Shown: positions 14,318 to 21,890 of the stretch, in pieces
How the letters are laid out: the number at the start of each line of letters is the position of its first letter
Numbering within the stretch: position 1 is the first letter of the stretch
From: a virus
IMG/VR virus record: IMGVR_UViG_3300049846_001431
Location: 1 to 37,276 of that record
DNA length: 37,276 bases
Direction: 5' to 3' (one strand)
Notes under the pieces: generated by a model
What the model was told of the DNA's origin: nothing
Databases searched by the model: none
The model's input: only the letters and a program-made list of their open reading frames with translations
Program-made: the position numbers and the translations under genes

Positions 14318-16186
14318 ATGCTTATCACGACTCCACGTCAGTTTGATAGCGCCCTTGCATCTCTAACAAAAAGCAATGAAGTGGTGGTAGACACGGAAAC
14401 AACCGGGTTGACCATGTTCTCCAAAGAGAATCCGGCCCGAATGTGTGGTATCGCCATCGGTGATGCTGCTGTGGCCGGAGCGGATTTCTACTTTTCGTTT
14501 CGCCATGGTGAAGGTCCAAATCTCCCGATTGAGCTTCTAGACTATCTTCGTCAATATCTCAAGGGGAAGACCTGGCTAGGTCACAATATATCATTTGATA
14601 GCAAAATATTGCACTGTGATGGCTTTTCTTTGCCATTTTCATGTCAAGATTCCATGATTGCCGCTCATCTGGCGAACGAGAATGAGCCTTCGTTCGCTTT
14701 GAAGAAGCTGGCAGTAGAGCACCTTGGTAAAGACGCTGCTCAAGAGGATACAGCCCTGCAAGCTGAGCTGAAGAAACGCAAGCTTGGTAAGGGCGACATT
14801 AGCAAGTTGCCGGCTGAACTGGTAGCACCATATGCGCTCGCAGATATCGACCTCACAAGGCGCCTGCATGCTAATCGCTTCTTCGAGTTGGACCGATGGC
14901 GGCTGCTAGAGCTTTACAAAGAAGTCATGTCGTTTCAACTGGCGCTCATTCGCACCGAAATTCGCGGCATCATGCTGGACCAGGATGAGGTAAACCGGCA
15001 ACTGGAGACGATTGGGCCGAAAATCACGGAATACATGGAGCAACTACGTAAGCTCTCGGGCCGTGACATCAACCCCAACAGCCCTGCACAGCTGAAAAAC
15101 TGGCTCAATATGCCGTCAACAGCACATCAGGCTTTGGTTGAGGAGCTGGAAAAGAACCCACGAGAGGATATTCAAACCTTGCTGGACTATCGCTCGCTCA
15201 GCAAGGCGGAAAGCACGTATTTTCGGCCGTTCTTGGAGATGGTAGATACTGGCTCCCGGTTGCATACAAGCTACAAGGTGCATGGGACAGTAACCGGACG
15301 CCTCAGCAGCTCAGAACCCAATCTCCAGCAGCTCAGCCGGGATAGTGACAAGCGCCTGTACAGCGTCAAAAAATGCTTCCGGGCGGCAGATGGTCATTTC
15401 CTGCTGGAGTGCGACTATAGCGCCATTGAGCCTCGTATCGCGGCTCATTACAGCAACGACCCGACCATGATTGATGCTTTCGTGCAGGGCAAAGACTTCC
15501 ACACGTCCGTTGCTAAGAGCATGTTCAAGAAAGCCGATATTAATAAGGGGGAGCGACAAAGCGCTAAGACCCTCGGCCTGGGCGTTTTGTACGGCATGGG
15601 TGCTAACAAGGCTGCCAAGAATCTCAAGCTGCGACACTCGAAAATTAATGGCTTGTACGAATGGTGTGACGCTCAGGTGTGGGCGTTTTCTACCGAAGGT
15701 GAATTGGTACAGTGCGCATGCAGTGAAGTATCTCCAGAATTTTGCACCTATGCAGGCCGTTCCTACATTCGCAAGTTCTATGAAGGGCTGCCGGAGCTGG
15801 AGCCGTTTGTCAAGGCAGTGAGAAGTACAGCAGCTCGAAACGGGTATATTAGAAACCCGTTTTCTGGTAGATGTCGCAGGTTCGAAGATAACGGGTCGGC
15901 TCACAAGAGCTTTAACAGCCTTATCCAATCAACGGCCGCAGAGATTTTGCGCAGGGCTTTCACCAAGCTAGATACAATGTTTGCGGACATGAGCGATATT
16001 GCACCGAAAATTGTGCTAACGGTGCATGATAGTATCGTTTTCGAGATACCGTTTTCTGACATGGCCTATGACTACTGTTGGACAATCAAAGAGACGATGG
16101 AAGAGACCACAAAATTGCGTGTTCCTGTTGTAGTCGATATGAAAATCGGGTATAACCTTGGTAACATGACGGAGGTCAAGTTCTAA
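14318..16186 (+). CDS. polA: family A DNA polymerase with 3'-5' exonuclease
   Basis: A 622-aa protein. Exonuclease domain (1-190): DTET with Asp25/Glu27, 'HNISFDS' with Asp94, and Y172-x3-D176. Polymerase domain: motif A 'LLECDYSAIEPR' with Asp366, motif B R413-x3-K417 to Y425-G426, motif C 'TVHDS' with His570/Asp571. There is no 5'-nuclease domain, as in T7-type phage polymerases. The residue equivalent to E. coli Phe762 is Leu421. GGAG lies upstream of the ATG. It replicates the phage genome, probably primed by the PrimPol-like protein at 55-924 and assisted by the SSB. Confidence 0.95.
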   Translation: MLITTPRQFDSALASLTKSNEVVVDTETTGLTMFSKENPARMCGIAIGDAAVAGADFYFSFRHGEGPNLPIELLDYLRQYLKGKTWLGHNISFDSKILHCDGFSLPFSCQDSMIAAHLANENEPSFALKKLAVEHLGKDAAQEDTALQAELKKRKLGKGDISKLPAELVAPYALADIDLTRRLHANRFFELDRWRLLELYKEVMSFQLALIRTEIRGIMLDQDEVNRQLETIGPKITEYMEQLRKLSGRDINPNSPAQLKNWLNMPSTAHQALVEELEKNPREDIQTLLDYRSLSKAESTYFRPFLEMVDTGSRLHTSYKVHGTVTGRLSSSEPNLQQLSRDSDKRLYSVKKCFRAADGHFLLECDYSAIEPRIAAHYSNDPTMIDAFVQGKDFHTSVAKSMFKKADINKGERQSAKTLGLGVLYGMGANKAAKNLKLRHSKINGLYEWCDAQVWAFSTEGELVQCACSEVSPEFCTYAGRSYIRKFYEGLPELEPFVKAVRSTAARNGYIRNPFSGRCRRFEDNGSAHKSFNSLIQSTAAEILRRAFTKLDTMFADMSDIAPKIVLTVHDSIVFEIPFSDMAYDYCWTIKETMEETTKLRVPVVVDMKIGYNLGNMTEVKF

Positions 16187-16187
16187 C

Positions 16188-16403
16188 ATGGAAATTCTCT
16201 TCGCTGCAAAAAATACTGCTCTTTTCACGTCTCTGAAACCTGGTGACGTGTTCGTGTATTGCGGTAACGCCTACATGAAGATTAAAACCATTGCTACCGT
16301 CTCAGAGAAATTCAACACGATTCAGCTGACAACCGGTGAGCCTCGCTGGTTTGATAATACCGAAGTCACGGAGACTGTAAAGTCCCGGTTGGTACTTGAG
16401 TAG
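16188..16403 (+). CDS. small hypothetical protein
   Basis: A 71-aa beta-rich protein ('LKPGDVFVYCGNAYMKIKT') starting 1 bp after the polA stop. It looks like a small SH3/OB-like barrel and could be a polymerase-linked accessory, judged only by position. Confidence 0.55.
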   Translation: MEILFAAKNTALFTSLKPGDVFVYCGNAYMKIKTIATVSEKFNTIQLTTGEPRWFDNTEVTETVKSRLVLE

Positions 16404-16410
16404 AATATTC

Positions 16411-16758
16411 ATGGTAGAATGGGTAGACGGCCTGGTTTTCATGGATGGAAAAGACTATGAAAATCTGCAAATTCTGTTGAAGTTGATAGTTAACCCAGCA
16501 GAGGGCTATGTGAAAATCAAGGACATGCCTTGCACGCTTGACCGAGCTGTGCGGATGGCTACTGACCTCTGCCAAGCTGCGGATTCTATTCAGCAGCTCC
16601 TACCAAATCTTGAAAGCATAAACAACGGTGTTTTCACGCCCGATTCTATTCGGAAGATACCTTTTTTCAAGCAATTAATAAGGTCTCGTGATGAGTTCAA
16701 CTACTTCGAACTGGATTCAGAAGAGTTGCAGAAAGAGCCTTTTAGGAGGACCGAGTGA
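16411..16758 (+). CDS. hypothetical protein
   Basis: A 115-aa mixed alpha/beta protein starting M-V-E-W-V-D-G-L-V-F. The ATG at 16411 lacks a clear ribosome site; a TTG at 16396 inside the previous stop is an alternative. No family is recognised. Confidence 0.5.
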   Translation: MVEWVDGLVFMDGKDYENLQILLKLIVNPAEGYVKIKDMPCTLDRAVRMATDLCQAADSIQQLLPNLESINNGVFTPDSIRKIPFFKQLIRSRDEFNYFELDSEELQKEPFRRTE

Positions 16759-16970
16759 CGAAGGCTGACCGAGTTAGGAAGTTCTGGAAAGCTAAAGTTC
16801 GCAAGCTGGAACAGCAGCTAGCACGTGAACGCGAGGCTCATGATGCTACCAAGCATTCTAAGTTGGTAGAGGTGAATTACGACCCGAACGTTCCGAAAAA
16901 CTATATCTACATGCTGGATACAGACAGCCTGAGGCGGAAAAATGAAGCTCCTCTTGTGCATAACCTGTAA
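16755..16970 (+). CDS. small coiled-coil protein, GTG start
   Basis: A 71-aa protein starting at GTG in the GTGA overlap, with AGGAGG 6 nt upstream, one of the best ribosome sites here. The N-terminal 35 residues are a basic coiled coil ('VRKFWKAKVRKLEQQLARER'). Function unknown. Confidence 0.6.
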   Translation: MTKADRVRKFWKAKVRKLEQQLAREREAHDATKHSKLVEVNYDPNVPKNYIYMLDTDSLRRKNEAPLVHNL

Positions 16971-17271
16971 TGACATCTTCCCGGTTGGTAGGAAGAAGCG
17001 TCTATGTAGCTGCAAAGCTACCGGGGGCAAGTATTATGATGATGGTTGGCATGCTTGTTATTGGGGCAAAAAAGCCGTTCCTTTGGGATTCGCTAACCCT
17101 TCATTCGTCTCAGCTATCCGTAACCGCGGATACATGCCGGTCACGTTCGATGCCTTTGTGATTGAAAAGGCATGTCGAACGTTCGTTGAAGTAGAGAATG
17201 CAAAGAGTCCTATGCCGGACAGCATCAAGGAACATATGCAATTCTGCAAGAGAATTGGTGTTATTACATGA
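16942..17271 (+). CDS. Cys-rich putative zinc-binding protein
   Basis: A 109-aa protein. 'CITC' at 6-9 and 'CSC' at 22-24 make a treble-clef or ribbon-like zinc site; the remaining part is a globular alpha/beta domain. GAGG lies 7-8 nt before the ATG. It overlaps the previous gene by 29 bp and the next by ATGA. Confidence 0.6.
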   Translation: MKLLLCITCNDIFPVGRKKRLCSCKATGGKYYDDGWHACYWGKKAVPLGFANPSFVSAIRNRGYMPVTFDAFVIEKACRTFVEVENAKSPMPDSIKEHMQFCKRIGVIT

Positions 17272-17495
17272 CGGAATCCTCAGTCATTTGCGAATGCTTA
17301 CTTTGTAGTGAAGATTCGCTAGGCGATGAACATTCTTTCGTCAAAGAATATACCACCGGAGAGAATAATGGATTTCGTGGCGGAGATGAACGCAGCGATA
17401 GAACAAGCCTTAATAACCGAAGAATCCGACGACTTCGAGATAACGGAGGTGACCTCAACCTCCTGCCTCTACCAGCTACCAGCAGTGAAGGATAG
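17268..17495 (+). CDS. small hypothetical protein, overlapping frame
   Basis: A 75-aa frame begun by ATGA overlap. The first about 33 residues, with 'CECLLC', look natural. The rest becomes Arg/Asn-rich because it is read over the next gene in another frame. Either the gene truly overlaps by 128 bp or a frameshift links it to the next frame. Confidence 0.4.
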   Translation: MTESSVICECLLCSEDSLGDEHSFVKEYTTGENNGFRGGDERSDRTSLNNRRIRRLRDNGGDLNLLPLPATSSEG

Positions 17496-17568
17496 CAGTC
17501 ATGAGAGTGTTGATGGATGTAGACGGGGTTTGCGCAGATTTTGTTGGTGGCGTAATAGCGCTAGTTGA
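17368..17568 (+). CDS. small acidic hypothetical protein
   Basis: A 66-aa frame with GGAGAG 4-5 nt before the ATG. The first 45 residues are strongly acidic ('ITEESDDFEITEV'). The last about 18 are Arg/Trp-rich because they are read over the nucleotidase start. The composition fits a small acidic phage regulator or DNA mimic, without further support. Confidence 0.45.
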   Translation: MDFVAEMNAAIEQALITEESDDFEITEVTSTSCLYQLPAVKDSSHESVDGCRRGLRRFCWWRNSAS

Positions 17569-18124
17569 CGAAATCAGTGGGAAGAAGGTTCAGCGAGAGA
17601 CACTAAATCGCTGGGATATATTTCCGCTTCTTCCACTTTCGGTAGAGGAAAGAGCCGTATTCCACAGTAGAATACAGAAGCCTGGATTCTGCGATTCGTT
17701 GAAAATGCTACCGGGGGCGAAAGAGGGTATCAATGCAATCAAGCGAATGGGAATACAGGTCGTTTTCGTCACTTCACCTTATGCGACCTCTCCCACTTGG
17801 TGTTACGAGCGGTCTAACTGGCTCATTAGCCATGGGCTCGCCCTTAATCACAAGGAGATTGTACACGCCCAGAACAAGGCTGTGGTGGCTGGCGATATTC
17901 TGGTTGATGATAATGTTGAGAATGTTAGGGATTGGGAAAAGCATAACCCCAACGGTACCGGCATCGTCTGGCGAGCGCCCTACAATGTCACGGCCGAAGG
18001 TATGAAGATGGGTCAGTTTTGGGAGCTTGAGAGCTATATTCGATGGAGGACGGTACAATGTCAGATAGTAGAAAAGAAGCAGCCCCCGGTGGCAAGAAAT
18101 TCGACAATGGCAAGCCAAGGATGA
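17501..18124 (+). CDS. 5'(3')-deoxyribonucleotidase, HAD superfamily
   Basis: A 207-aa protein. Motif I is D6-V-D8-G-V ('MDVDGVCADF'), the second motif is 'VVFVTSPY', and the HAD acidic motif is 'DILVDDNVENV'. This matches the NT5C-type nucleotidases that remove the phosphate from dNMPs. AAGGA lies about 8 nt before the ATG. The last 67 bp overlap the DUF5664 gene, and the tail after 'SYIRW' is read over it. With ThyX and DUF5664 it suggests control of deoxynucleotide pools. Confidence 0.82.
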   Translation: MRVLMDVDGVCADFVGGVIALVDEISGKKVQRETLNRWDIFPLLPLSVEERAVFHSRIQKPGFCDSLKMLPGAKEGINAIKRMGIQVVFVTSPYATSPTWCYERSNWLISHGLALNHKEIVHAQNKAVVAGDILVDDNVENVRDWEKHNPNGTGIVWRAPYNVTAEGMKMGQFWELESYIRWRTVQCQIVEKKQPPVARNSTMASQG

Positions 18125-18600
18125 GTTTACTTTCCTCGAAGTTCCTGCTTGGTATGGGCCAAGTCATGGAGTTCGGGCAGCGCAAATACGACCAGAATAA
18201 CTGGCGTAAGGGCATCGAGGTTAGCCGTCTTTTAGACGCTGCTAATCGTCATTTGTTGAAGTGGACGGAAGGTGATGAGCAAGATGAGGAGTCCGGTCAG
18301 GACCATCTTTTTCACGCTGCCGTTGACTTGATGATGGCTTGGGAGACGGCCAGGAATCGGCCGAGCTTTGATGACCGATTTATGGAGCGGGCTGGGATGG
18401 AGGCCAAGCTCTCGACACTACAACCCCCACCGTCACAGTTAGGATTACACCTAACACGAGGCCAATACTCCCCCAAAACATCGGATGTTCATACCATTTC
18501 GGAAGAACAGATTGCGCAGAAGCTAGCGCGGCTTGAGCAGCTTTGCCAAGGGCCGTATTCTGCTCAGTCAGAATCCGTAACTGTTCTTCCGAAATCTTAA
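18058..18600 (+). CDS. dATP/dGTP diphosphohydrolase-like protein (DUF5664)
   Basis: A 180-aa protein. Residues about 8-105 carry the DUF5664 pattern: 'KKFDNGKPRMSLL', 'EFGQRKYDQNNWRKG', 'RLLDAANRHLLKW' and 'DHLFHAAVDLMMAWE' with an acidic, metal-binding helix between. Proteins of this family are annotated as dATP/dGTP diphosphohydrolase N-terminal domains. The start at 18058 has GGAGG 7 nt upstream. After about residue 108 the frame runs 221 bp antisense through the spanin-like gene, giving an odd Pro/Gln/Ser-rich tail. It is the last plus-strand gene. Confidence 0.75.
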   Translation: MSDSRKEAAPGGKKFDNGKPRMSLLSSKFLLGMGQVMEFGQRKYDQNNWRKGIEVSRLLDAANRHLLKWTEGDEQDEESGQDHLFHAAVDLMMAWETARNRPSFDDRFMERAGMEAKLSTLQPPPSQLGLHLTRGQYSPKTSDVHTISEEQIAQKLARLEQLCQGPYSAQSESVTVLPKS

Positions 18601-18778
18601 ACAGCTTGTCCATACCTTCCAGCTGCAATTTCAGACGGTCATTGTCTTCTTCTGCATTCAGAAGTCTAAGGCGAAGGCACGGTAAGTCACCTTCAGCGCA
18701 GCTCGCCCAGGCTGGCTTACTTGATAGAACCGCGCTCGCGAAGACGGTCAACAACATCACGGTCAGAAAGTTTCGCAT
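18380..18778 (-). CDS. spanin-like protein with signal peptide and C-terminal TM
   Basis: A 132-aa protein: signal peptide (1-26) ending 'AWASC' with Cys27, coiled coil 40-95, and a C-terminal transmembrane helix about 101-121. A lipid- or signal-anchored N-terminus combined with a C-terminal membrane helix is the topology of unimolecular spanins, which fuse inner and outer membranes after lysozyme action. The lipobox is imperfect (Trp at -3), so SPase I cleavage is possible. GGAG lies 5 nt upstream. It overlaps the preceding coiled-coil protein by 62 bp, as Rz1 genes overlap Rz, and overlaps the plus-strand DUF5664 gene antisense. Confidence 0.6.
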   Translation of the reverse strand: MRNFLTVMLLTVFASAVLSSKPAWASCAEGDLPCLRLRLLNAEEDNDRLKLQLEGMDKLFKISEEQLRILTEQNTALGKAAQAALASAQSVLPKWYEHPMFWGSIGLVLGVILTVTVGVVVSRAWPPSQPAP

Positions 18779-19040
18779 TTTTCTCCTCAGCAGCTAACTT
18801 TTGGAGCTTTTCAGCTGCGATATCAGCAATGATATCAAGCTTTTGCTCTTGTAGCTTGTCAAGATTCTGCGTTAGAACTTTCTGCTTGTCAATGGTAGCT
18901 TGGAGTTCGCGATTCGCGATTTCTAGGTTGAGTTCGCCTTTGCGGTTCCTGCGGCCGATGAAGTAGACGCTAATAAGACCGATGAAGCCTGCCAATGTCA
19001 ACAAAATCTGTCGTTTGAAGCGCTCGAAGAATGCTCGCAT
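18717..19040 (-). CDS. i-spanin (Rz)-like protein
   Basis: A 107-aa protein with a basic N-terminus, a single membrane helix at about 12-29, and a long charged coiled coil (35-100). This is the type II membrane arrangement of Rz-like spanins that span the periplasm. It sits directly after the lysozyme gene and overlaps the following signal-peptide protein, as in Rz/Rz1 pairs. The sequence does not name the family, so the call rests on topology and position. Confidence 0.6.
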   Translation of the reverse strand: MRAFFERFKRQILLTLAGFIGLISVYFIGRRNRKGELNLEIANRELQATIDKQKVLTQNLDKLQEQKLDIIADIAAEKLQKLAAEEKNAKLSDRDVVDRLRERGSIK

Positions 19041-19046
19041 GGAATG

Positions 19047-19532
19047 TTACCCCACAGAGTTTAGAAGTCCTATAATTTCAGTAGCACGTTTGCCTACCTG
19101 ACCTGCCCATTTTGACACCGAAAGCCTCCGGGCGGCCGATTTGTAATCACCTTTTTTGAAGTCCGCGATGGTGTTAGGGAAGCCTCTAAAGCGGGTAGGG
19201 CCGAGGTTGAAGCGTAGGTCAACCAGGCATTTTTGCACGACCAGTGGCATAGCATCGAAGGCAGTGAAAAGGGCCCTGAGGTCTTTTACGCAGTCATCTA
19301 TATCGAGGTCCAATAGTGCGGAAATTTGGTTAGGGTCTAGACGACTCTTTTTTGTAGCAATGCTGTTGTAGTTTCCGCCAACTTTCGCAACGCGCTCTTT
19401 AGCGTCATCTCGAAGTAGATTAAATCCGACTCCGATGGTCGGTATTCCGAGGCTATCATAATACATGAGAGAGCGTACCCCCTCATGTTTAATAACAAAG
19501 TCGCGTATTTCCTTCTTTTCAGCATCCGTCAT
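19047..19532 (-). CDS. endolysin, T4-type lysozyme (GH24)
   Basis: A 161-aa muramidase. The catalytic triad Glu17-Asp26-Thr32 ('KHEGVRSLMYYDSLGIPT') has the same spacing as T4 lysozyme (11-20-26), followed by 'IGVGFNL'. The length matches T4 lysozyme. It hydrolyses peptidoglycan between MurNAc and GlcNAc. No signal peptide or SAR domain is seen, so it relies on the holin encoded just upstream (transcription is leftward). Confidence 0.92.
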   Translation of the reverse strand: MTDAEKKEIRDFVIKHEGVRSLMYYDSLGIPTIGVGFNLLRDDAKERVAKVGGNYNSIATKKSRLDPNQISALLDLDIDDCVKDLRALFTAFDAMPLVVQKCLVDLRFNLGPTRFRGFPNTIADFKKGDYKSAARRLSVSKWAGQVGKRATEIIGLLNSVG

Positions 19533-19541
19533 GAACCGTTA

Positions 19542-19949
19542 TTACTCTGCGTCCTTGGGGGAATTAGCCGGCTTGAACACTTTGTTTAACACTTCTTTGA
19601 TATTGATACCAGTAATCTTAAAGAAGTTCTCAGCGAGGGAGGAGCACTCAGCTACCCCTACCGCAAGAGAGAAGCCTCGGGCCACTGCCAGCACGGACGT
19701 ATCACCGATGATGTAATCTAACGCAAAACCGGCCACTACAGCCAATGTATACTTAGTAGCTTTGCCAATGGTTTGACGAATAGCCTGGCTCGGTCGCACA
19801 GATTGCCCTTGCTTTAAAGCGCGCCAAACTCCGAGAATCATATCGATGAGGATAAGGGCGCCCAGAGCAAGGAGAAGGCCTTGAATCGGAGCTATCACTA
19901 CCCATATTGCTGCAAGTGCGGTTAAAATATACTCAGGAATCTTATCCAT
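19542..19949 (-). CDS. holin
   Basis: A 135-aa protein with about three hydrophobic segments (7-24, 26-43, 68-88) and a charged C-terminus. The segment 'LIDMILGVWRALKQG' resembles the phage holin-4 (toxin-secretion/lysis) family. It forms the inner-membrane lesion that frees the lysozyme encoded 10 bp downstream. The ATG is 7 nt after the stop of the ejection-protein gene. Confidence 0.82.
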   Translation of the reverse strand: MDKIPEYILTALAAIWVVIAPIQGLLLALGALILIDMILGVWRALKQGQSVRPSQAIRQTIGKATKYTLAVVAGFALDYIIGDTSVLAVARGFSLAVGVAECSSLAENFFKITGINIKEVLNKVFKPANSPKDAE

Positions 19950-19956
19950 GTAACCA

Positions 19957-21885
19957 TTAGTACCCCATCGCCATCAGGCGGCTAGCAAACGTCTCTAACT
20001 CATCCCCGTACTGTTCAGGCGGGGCATACACTTCTGGTGGAATCGTACCGTCCTTGTTCAGCATCGAGAGGCGCAGCGCTAGCTCACTCGGTTTCAGCTT
20101 CATCTCTTGCAGCTGACCGGTGATTGCGAGACGGTCTTGCGGAGACGAGACTTTACCATTAAATTCCGACTGGTACGGGCTTGGGGCCATGAACTGTTGG
20201 AACATCGGCATAATGGCGCGCAATTCCACCTCTGCCCGAGCCTCTGGAGATTGCAAGATGCGCTGCAATTCGGGACGCAGCCCGGGAGCAAATTGGTCTA
20301 CAAGCTGTTCTTTACCCACTAACCATTGCTTGAGCCCGCTCAGAGAGCGCGGAATCGCACCTGCGGCAGCTGCTTGCTGCTGTTGGCCGATGTGGAGTTT
20401 TTCACCGATTTGAGCGCGTAACAAGCGGCCGGGGGTGGAGCCGTAAGCCTTGCTGGCTGCTGCGCCAACGAAGCCAGCAACGGGACCGCCCACAGCGCTC
20501 GCGCCAAGGCCAGTCACCCAATCGCGTACCCGGAAACCGCCCGCGCTCGCTTGCCAAAGTCCAGCGGCCTCCTGCTTGCGGGCCATGTCTTGGAGAGTCG
20601 CCATTGCACCGTACTGCTGATTGAGTTCGCGCAACGTATTGTTGTTGGTGGAAGTCGCAATGTTTTCGGTAACTTGTTCCAGCTTGCTACCGAGGGTCTG
20701 GTTGATGGCTTGGTAGGCCTCAGATTCGCTGGGGAGACGGTTAGCTGCCCGTTCCCAATCTGGTCCCACCCATCGGCCGGTGTTTTTCTTCACCTGCCAC
20801 AGCTTCGCAAGGTCGCCCTCGCTCTTGATAACGTCATCCATGACCTCGGAGATGGTAGAGGCCAGTTTAGCGCGCTCATCGGGGGGCGCATTTCGCATGA
20901 TATCGTCAAGACGGGCTGTCAAGCCTTCGTCAATAACATCGTCTACACCGATTCGAACGCCTTTCACCTTGTTAAAGATTTCCGTCATTCCATCGGCTGC
21001 ACCGGAACGCATGCTTTCCATGCGCGTAATGAGTTCATTGAGATTCGGAGGTAACGCGCCCTGCTCGGCTTTGAAGAGACCCAATTTGTTAGCGGTTTCT
21101 ACTGCTTCCTCGACTTTCGTACCTCGAACACCGGTCAGGTCACGCATCTTCGCGCCCAATGCAAGCATACGCTGTACAGTCGGGTCGAAAGATTGACGAA
21201 GTTGTGTTGCAACTGGTTTTGCGACTGCCCCAAGGGCTTTGCCAGCCACATTGAAACCGGCTCCAAGAGCCCCGCCACTGATTCCCCCCGAGATAGCATC
21301 ACCTGCCACCTCAGGCAAGGAATCTTTTTCAGAATATCCCGCCCCTGCGACAGCACCGAGTTTAGCACCAAGAAGCGCTTCACGGCCAAGAGTCATGGCC
21401 GCGGTTGCCCCTTTGGCAGCTTTCGCAACGCCAAGACCGGGAATAAGTGCGCTTCCTACTCCACCAGCAAGCTCCGAACCTTTGAAAGTCCAGGGGTTGG
21501 CTTCTTCGGCTATTTTATCGTCTGCACGATACTCGTCACGAATCTGTTCATAGGTGCGGTCACTAAACGGGGCTCGCAAACCGGCTTGCAGTTCATCAAA
21601 CCAGCCCATCGTCACACCCTGCGCAAGACCTCGTGCCCCAGACTCCAGCTTGCCCGTGGTTGCAACCGTGTGAGCACGCGAGCCTACAGGCAGAGCCCCG
21701 GCAGCCATTGCGTCTCGGGCCATTTCTGGACTGACTTTGCCCGTTCCGCCTGTTTCCGGATTATACAGTTCGATTTCATCAACTAGCTGAGCGCCTGCAC
21801 TGATGGCTTCTGGCACACGGTCAGCATCAACTTCACCGACATTGCCAGTTTCAGGGTTGAGAAGGCGAATCTTAGTGGTTGCCAT
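19957..21885 (-). CDS. internal virion/ejection protein with N-terminal tandem repeat
   Basis: A 642-aa protein. The N-terminus holds two copies of an about 33-residue module ('LLNPETGNVGEV...AISAGAQLV' at 8-35, 'LYNPETGGTGKV...AMAAGALPV' at 40-68). A Gly/Ala-rich, membrane-active-looking stretch follows at 120-230, then long helices. This composition and the position between the tail and lysis genes fit proteins ejected into the cell by short-tailed phages. The C-terminal 120 residues are globular. No lytic transglycosylase motif was found. Confidence 0.6.
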   Translation of the reverse strand: MATTKIRLLNPETGNVGEVDADRVPEAISAGAQLVDEIELYNPETGGTGKVSPEMARDAMAAGALPVGSRAHTVATTGKLESGARGLAQGVTMGWFDELQAGLRAPFSDRTYEQIRDEYRADDKIAEEANPWTFKGSELAGGVGSALIPGLGVAKAAKGATAAMTLGREALLGAKLGAVAGAGYSEKDSLPEVAGDAISGGISGGALGAGFNVAGKALGAVAKPVATQLRQSFDPTVQRMLALGAKMRDLTGVRGTKVEEAVETANKLGLFKAEQGALPPNLNELITRMESMRSGAADGMTEIFNKVKGVRIGVDDVIDEGLTARLDDIMRNAPPDERAKLASTISEVMDDVIKSEGDLAKLWQVKKNTGRWVGPDWERAANRLPSESEAYQAINQTLGSKLEQVTENIATSTNNNTLRELNQQYGAMATLQDMARKQEAAGLWQASAGGFRVRDWVTGLGASAVGGPVAGFVGAAASKAYGSTPGRLLRAQIGEKLHIGQQQQAAAAGAIPRSLSGLKQWLVGKEQLVDQFAPGLRPELQRILQSPEARAEVELRAIMPMFQQFMAPSPYQSEFNGKVSSPQDRLAITGQLQEMKLKPSELALRLSMLNKDGTIPPEVYAPPEQYGDELETFASRLMAMGY

Positions 21886-21890
21886 GGGTG

